In this document: piece by piece, positions 5,618 through 7,537 of the stretch | How positions within the stretch are numbered: the first letter of the stretch is position 1 | How the letters are laid out: each line of letters opens with the position of its first letter | From: Thermoleophilaceae bacterium | Lineage (GTDB): Bacteria > Actinomycetota > Thermoleophilia > Solirubrobacterales > Thermoleophilaceae | NCBI GenBank assembly: GCA_013812065.1 | Contig: JACCUC010000189.1 | Location: 1 to 7,537 of the forward strand | DNA: 7,537 nt | Direction of reading: 5' to 3' | Notes under the pieces: model-generated | The model's input: the letters and a program-made list of their open reading frames with translations, nothing else | Told to the model about the DNA's origin: nothing | The model's database searches: none | Position numbers and translations under genes: made by a program

Positions 5618-6294
5618 TGGCCGCTCCCCGGATCGCTCTCCTCGACTACGGCATGGGCAATCTGCGCTCGATCGAGAAGGCGATCGAGCGGGTCGGAGCG
5701 CAGGCCGACCGCACCTACCACCCCGAGCGCGTGCGCGCCGCCGACGGGCTCGTGCTGCCCGGGGTGGGCGCGTTTCCCAAGGCAATGAGCGAGGTACGCG
5801 CTCGCGGCTTCGACCGCCTGCTCTCAGAGCGCCTCGCCGCGGGCGTCCCCGTGCTCGGCATCTGCCTCGGCATGCAGCTCCTGTTCGAGCGCTCGAGCGA
5901 GCTCGGGGGAGGGGAGGGGCTCGGTGTCCTGGCCGGGGAGGTGCGCCCGCTCGAGGCCGGCGGGCTGAAGGTCCCGCAGATCGGCTGGAACGCGGTCGGA
6001 TGGCGCCGGCCCTCGGCGATCACGGCGCAGCTGCCGCAGCCCTGCGCCTTCTATCACGTGCACTCCTTCGCGCCTGCGCCGGCCGACCCCGAGGCGATCG
6101 TGGGCATCGCGACCTACGGGGCCGAGTTCGTCTCCGTGGTCGCCCGCGAGAACGTGTTCGGCGTGCAGTTCCACCCCGAGAAGTCGGGGCCGGACGGACT
6201 GGCTCTGCTCGCAGGCTTCGCCCGCGTGTGCGGCCGTGCGGCCGCCGGAGCACGGGGCGACGGGCGGCTCGGCGCCGTCGCACCGGCGGCGTGA
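5617..6294 (+). CDS. hisH: Imidazole glycerol phosphate synthase, glutaminase subunit
   Basis: HisH is the class I glutamine amidotransferase half of IGP synthase. It hydrolyses glutamine and channels ammonia to HisF, which forms imidazoleglycerol phosphate and AICAR. The 225-residue length is slightly above the usual 200-215 because of an Ala/Gly-rich tail (about 207-225). Visible motifs are LDYGMGNLRS (9-18), LPGVGAF (47-53), GICLGMQLLF with nucleophile Cys83 (81-90), YHVHSF (146-151) and GVQFHPEKSG with catalytic His186 and Glu188 (182-191). The triad is complete. The ATG shares its A with the hisB stop, so translation is coupled; longer readings upstream in this frame run through hisB and are not real. 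The stop overlaps the hisA start. Confidence 0.97.
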   Translation: MAAPRIALLDYGMGNLRSIEKAIERVGAQADRTYHPERVRAADGLVLPGVGAFPKAMSEVRARGFDRLLSERLAAGVPVLGICLGMQLLFERSSELGGGEGLGVLAGEVRPLEAGGLKVPQIGWNAVGWRRPSAITAQLPQPCAFYHVHSFAPAPADPEAIVGIATYGAEFVSVVARENVFGVQFHPEKSGPDGLALLAGFARVCGRAAAGARGDGRLGAVAPAA

Positions 6295-7046
6295 TCCTCC
6301 TTCCCGCGGTCGACATCCGCGGCGGCCGCGCCGTCCGCCTGCGGCTCGGCGACTTCGACGCGGAGACCGTCTACGCCGACTCCCCGCTCGCGGCTGCGCG
6401 GGCGTGGGTCGAGGCCGGCGCGCGGGCGCTGCACGTCGTCGACCTCGACGGCGCCCGCAGCGGTGAGCCACGACACCTCGATGAGCTTCGGCGCATGGCG
6501 ACCGAGCTGGAGGTGCCGATCCAGTGGGGAGGGGGCCTGCGCTCGCTCGACGACGTGAGCGCCGCGCTCGGGGCGGGCGCCGACCGCGTCGTGCTCGGCA
6601 CGGCCGCCCTGCGCAGCCCCGAATTGCTCGACGTCGCCCTCGAGCTCGGCGGCGCAGAGCGGGTGCTGGTGGCCGTCGACGTCCGCGGCGGGTCGGTGTC
6701 GGTCTCGGGATGGACGGAGCGCAGCGAGGTGAGCGCCGAGGAGCTCGTCGAGCGCCTCGAGGCTCGCGGCGTCGAGCGCTTCGTGCACACGAGCGTGGAC
6801 CGCGACGGTACGCTCGAGGGGCCCGACGTCGACGCGGTCCGCCGCCTCGCGACCGCTATGCGGGGTCGGCTGGTCGTCTCGGGCGGAATCGGCTCGCTCG
6901 GCGACCTCGAGGCCCTCCGCGCCCTCGGTCTCACCAACGTGGGCGGCGTGATCGCCGGCAAGGCTCTGTACGAGCGACGCTTCACCGTGGCCGAGGGCAA
7001 CGCCGCCCTGGAGCGGTCCCGCGGAGGCGCGCCCACCCCGCGTTAG
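6291..7046 (+). CDS. hisA: ProFAR isomerase
   Basis: HisA is a (beta/alpha)8-barrel enzyme that isomerises ProFAR to PRFAR by an Amadori rearrangement, the step before IGP synthase. The protein has 251 residues, normal for the family. Visible features are LLPAVDIRGG with catalytic Asp8 (3-12), the first phosphate-binding region around GGGLRS (80-85), VAVDVRGG with catalytic Asp130 (127-134), GWTE (140-143), HTSVDRDGTLEG with Thr167 and Asp172 (166-177), and the second phosphate site at SGGIGS and AGKALY. The GTG start at 6291 overlaps the hisH stop (GTGA) and places Asp8 at its canonical position. The frame is open far upstream, but that part lies over hisH and is not coding. It lacks the Arg before the active-site Trp seen in mycobacterial PriA, so plain HisA is preferred. 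Confidence 0.96.
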   Translation: MILLPAVDIRGGRAVRLRLGDFDAETVYADSPLAAARAWVEAGARALHVVDLDGARSGEPRHLDELRRMATELEVPIQWGGGLRSLDDVSAALGAGADRVVLGTAALRSPELLDVALELGGAERVLVAVDVRGGSVSVSGWTERSEVSAEELVERLEARGVERFVHTSVDRDGTLEGPDVDAVRRLATAMRGRLVVSGGIGSLGDLEALRALGLTNVGGVIAGKALYERRFTVAEGNAALERSRGGAPTPR

Positions 7047-7063
7047 CCTCGCCGGCAGAGCCC

Positions 7064-7537
7064 ATGCTCCTCAAGCGCGTGATCCCCTGCCTCGACGTCG
7101 ACGCCGGCCGAGTCGTCAAGGGGACCAACTTCGTCGACATCCGCGACGCCGGCGACCCCGTCGAGCTCGCCATGCGCTATGAGGCCGAGGGCGCCGACGA
7201 GCTGTGCTTCCTCGACATCACGGCCTCGAGCGACCAGCGCGCGACCGTGGTGGAGCTCGCGCGTCGCACCGCCGACGACGTCTTCATCCCCTTCACCATC
7301 GGGGGCGGCATCCGCTCGGTGGTCGACGCCCAGTCCGTGCTCGACGCGGGCGCCGACAAGGTGTCGGTGAACTCGGCGGCCGTGGCCCGACCCGAGCTGA
7401 TCGACGAGCTCGCCGAGACCTTCGGGGCGCAGTGCGTGGTGCTCGCCATCGATGCGCGCGCCCGCGGCGTCGAAGAGGGAGGCTACGAGGTCGTCGTCCA
7501 CGGCGGGCGCACGCCGACCGGCCGCGACGCCGTCGCC
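7064..7537 (+). CDS. hisF: Imidazole glycerol phosphate synthase, cyclase subunit, 3'-truncated by window edge
   Basis: HisF is the cyclase half of IGP synthase. It takes PRFAR and ammonia from HisH and releases imidazoleglycerol phosphate and AICAR. The first 158 of about 250-260 residues are present and the frame is open to the last base. N-terminal KRVIPCLDVDAGRVVKG (4-20) carries catalytic Asp11, and VLAIDARARG (126-135) carries Asp130; IGGGIRS (79-85) and ADKVSVNSAA (97-106) are strongly conserved barrel elements. The ATG at 7064 is well placed because the N-terminus matches the family exactly. It follows hisA by 17 bases with a weak purine-rich stretch (GGCAGAG) in front, and belongs to the same operon. 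Confidence 0.97.
   Translation, partial: MLLKRVIPCLDVDAGRVVKGTNFVDIRDAGDPVELAMRYEAEGADELCFLDITASSDQRATVVELARRTADDVFIPFTIGGGIRSVVDAQSVLDAGADKVSVNSAAVARPELIDELAETFGAQCVVLAIDARARGVEEGGYEVVVHGGRTPTGRDAVA

Noticed and set aside
4784..5785. Long - strand open frame (333 codons) across hisB and into hisH
   Set aside because: It lies opposite hisB and hisH, which have full family motifs; the product is low-complexity Arg/Ala/Gly-rich sequence.
5577..6290. Open frame running about 714 bases upstream of the hisA start
   Set aside because: It overlaps hisH in another frame, and only the part from GTG 6291 matches HisA, with Asp8 at its canonical position.
6291..7046. Dual-function PriA (HisA/TrpF) instead of HisA
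   Set aside because: The SGW and WGGGLRS segments look like ordinary HisA; the Arg-Gly-Trp and SGGIRD features remembered from mycobacterial PriA are missing. A phylogeny could still change this.
1..7537. CRISPR array, insertion sequence or prophage/integrative element
   Set aside because: No regularly spaced repeats, transposase or integrase frames, or terminal inverted repeats at the cassette edges were seen.

Overview
The window is GC-rich DNA with dense, often overlapping genes, GTG as well as ATG starts, and a strong G/C bias at third codon positions. This fits a high-GC actinobacterium, possibly a deep-branching lineage such as Thermoleophilia. That placement is inferred from gene order and composition and has no phylogenetic support here. 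No rRNA, tRNA, CRISPR array, transposase or integrase was seen.

The two flanks are histidine biosynthesis genes on the + strand. At the left edge is hisD (1-1167, 5' end outside the window). On the right are hisB (5024-5617), hisH (5617-6294), hisA (6291-7046) and the first 158 codons of hisF (7064-7537, running off the edge). hisB/hisH and hisH/hisA share start and stop bases (TGATG and GTGA), so the block looks translationally coupled. hisC, which in many actinobacteria lies between hisD and hisB, is not there.

In its place is a four-gene cassette on the - strand, read from about 4768 down to 1322. In order it holds a Tat-exported two-domain multicopper oxidase, a ZIP-family metal permease with an extra N-terminal membrane anchor and exported beta-rich domain, a DtxR/MntR-family metal-dependent repressor, and a small blue-copper (cupredoxin) lipoprotein. 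The first three genes are essentially contiguous (1-base overlap, then a 9-base gap); the cupredoxin follows after 43 bases. Upstream of the oxidase is a consensus-like promoter (TTGACA, 16 bases, TAAACT). Its -10 and spacer are covered by an 18-base imperfect palindrome that is a good candidate operator for the cassette's own repressor. The start codon lies almost at the predicted transcription start, so the message may be leaderless.

The most interesting reading is a self-regulated bacterial metal-oxidation and uptake module. An exported multicopper oxidase with a Leu at the type 1 copper axial position, as in Fet3-type ferroxidases, would work beside a ZIP permease, with a cupredoxin as possible electron carrier and an MntR-like sensor closing the loop. 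It is analogous in logic to yeast Fet3/Ftr1 but uses a ZIP protein as the permease. The metal could be iron or manganese. The repressor's ligand set leans towards manganese but has one deviating position.

Non-coding stretches: 1168-1321 lies between convergent ends and carries small inverted repeats. 4769-5023 lies between divergent genes and holds the cassette promoter and a doubtful 69-codon frame that overlaps the hisB start.
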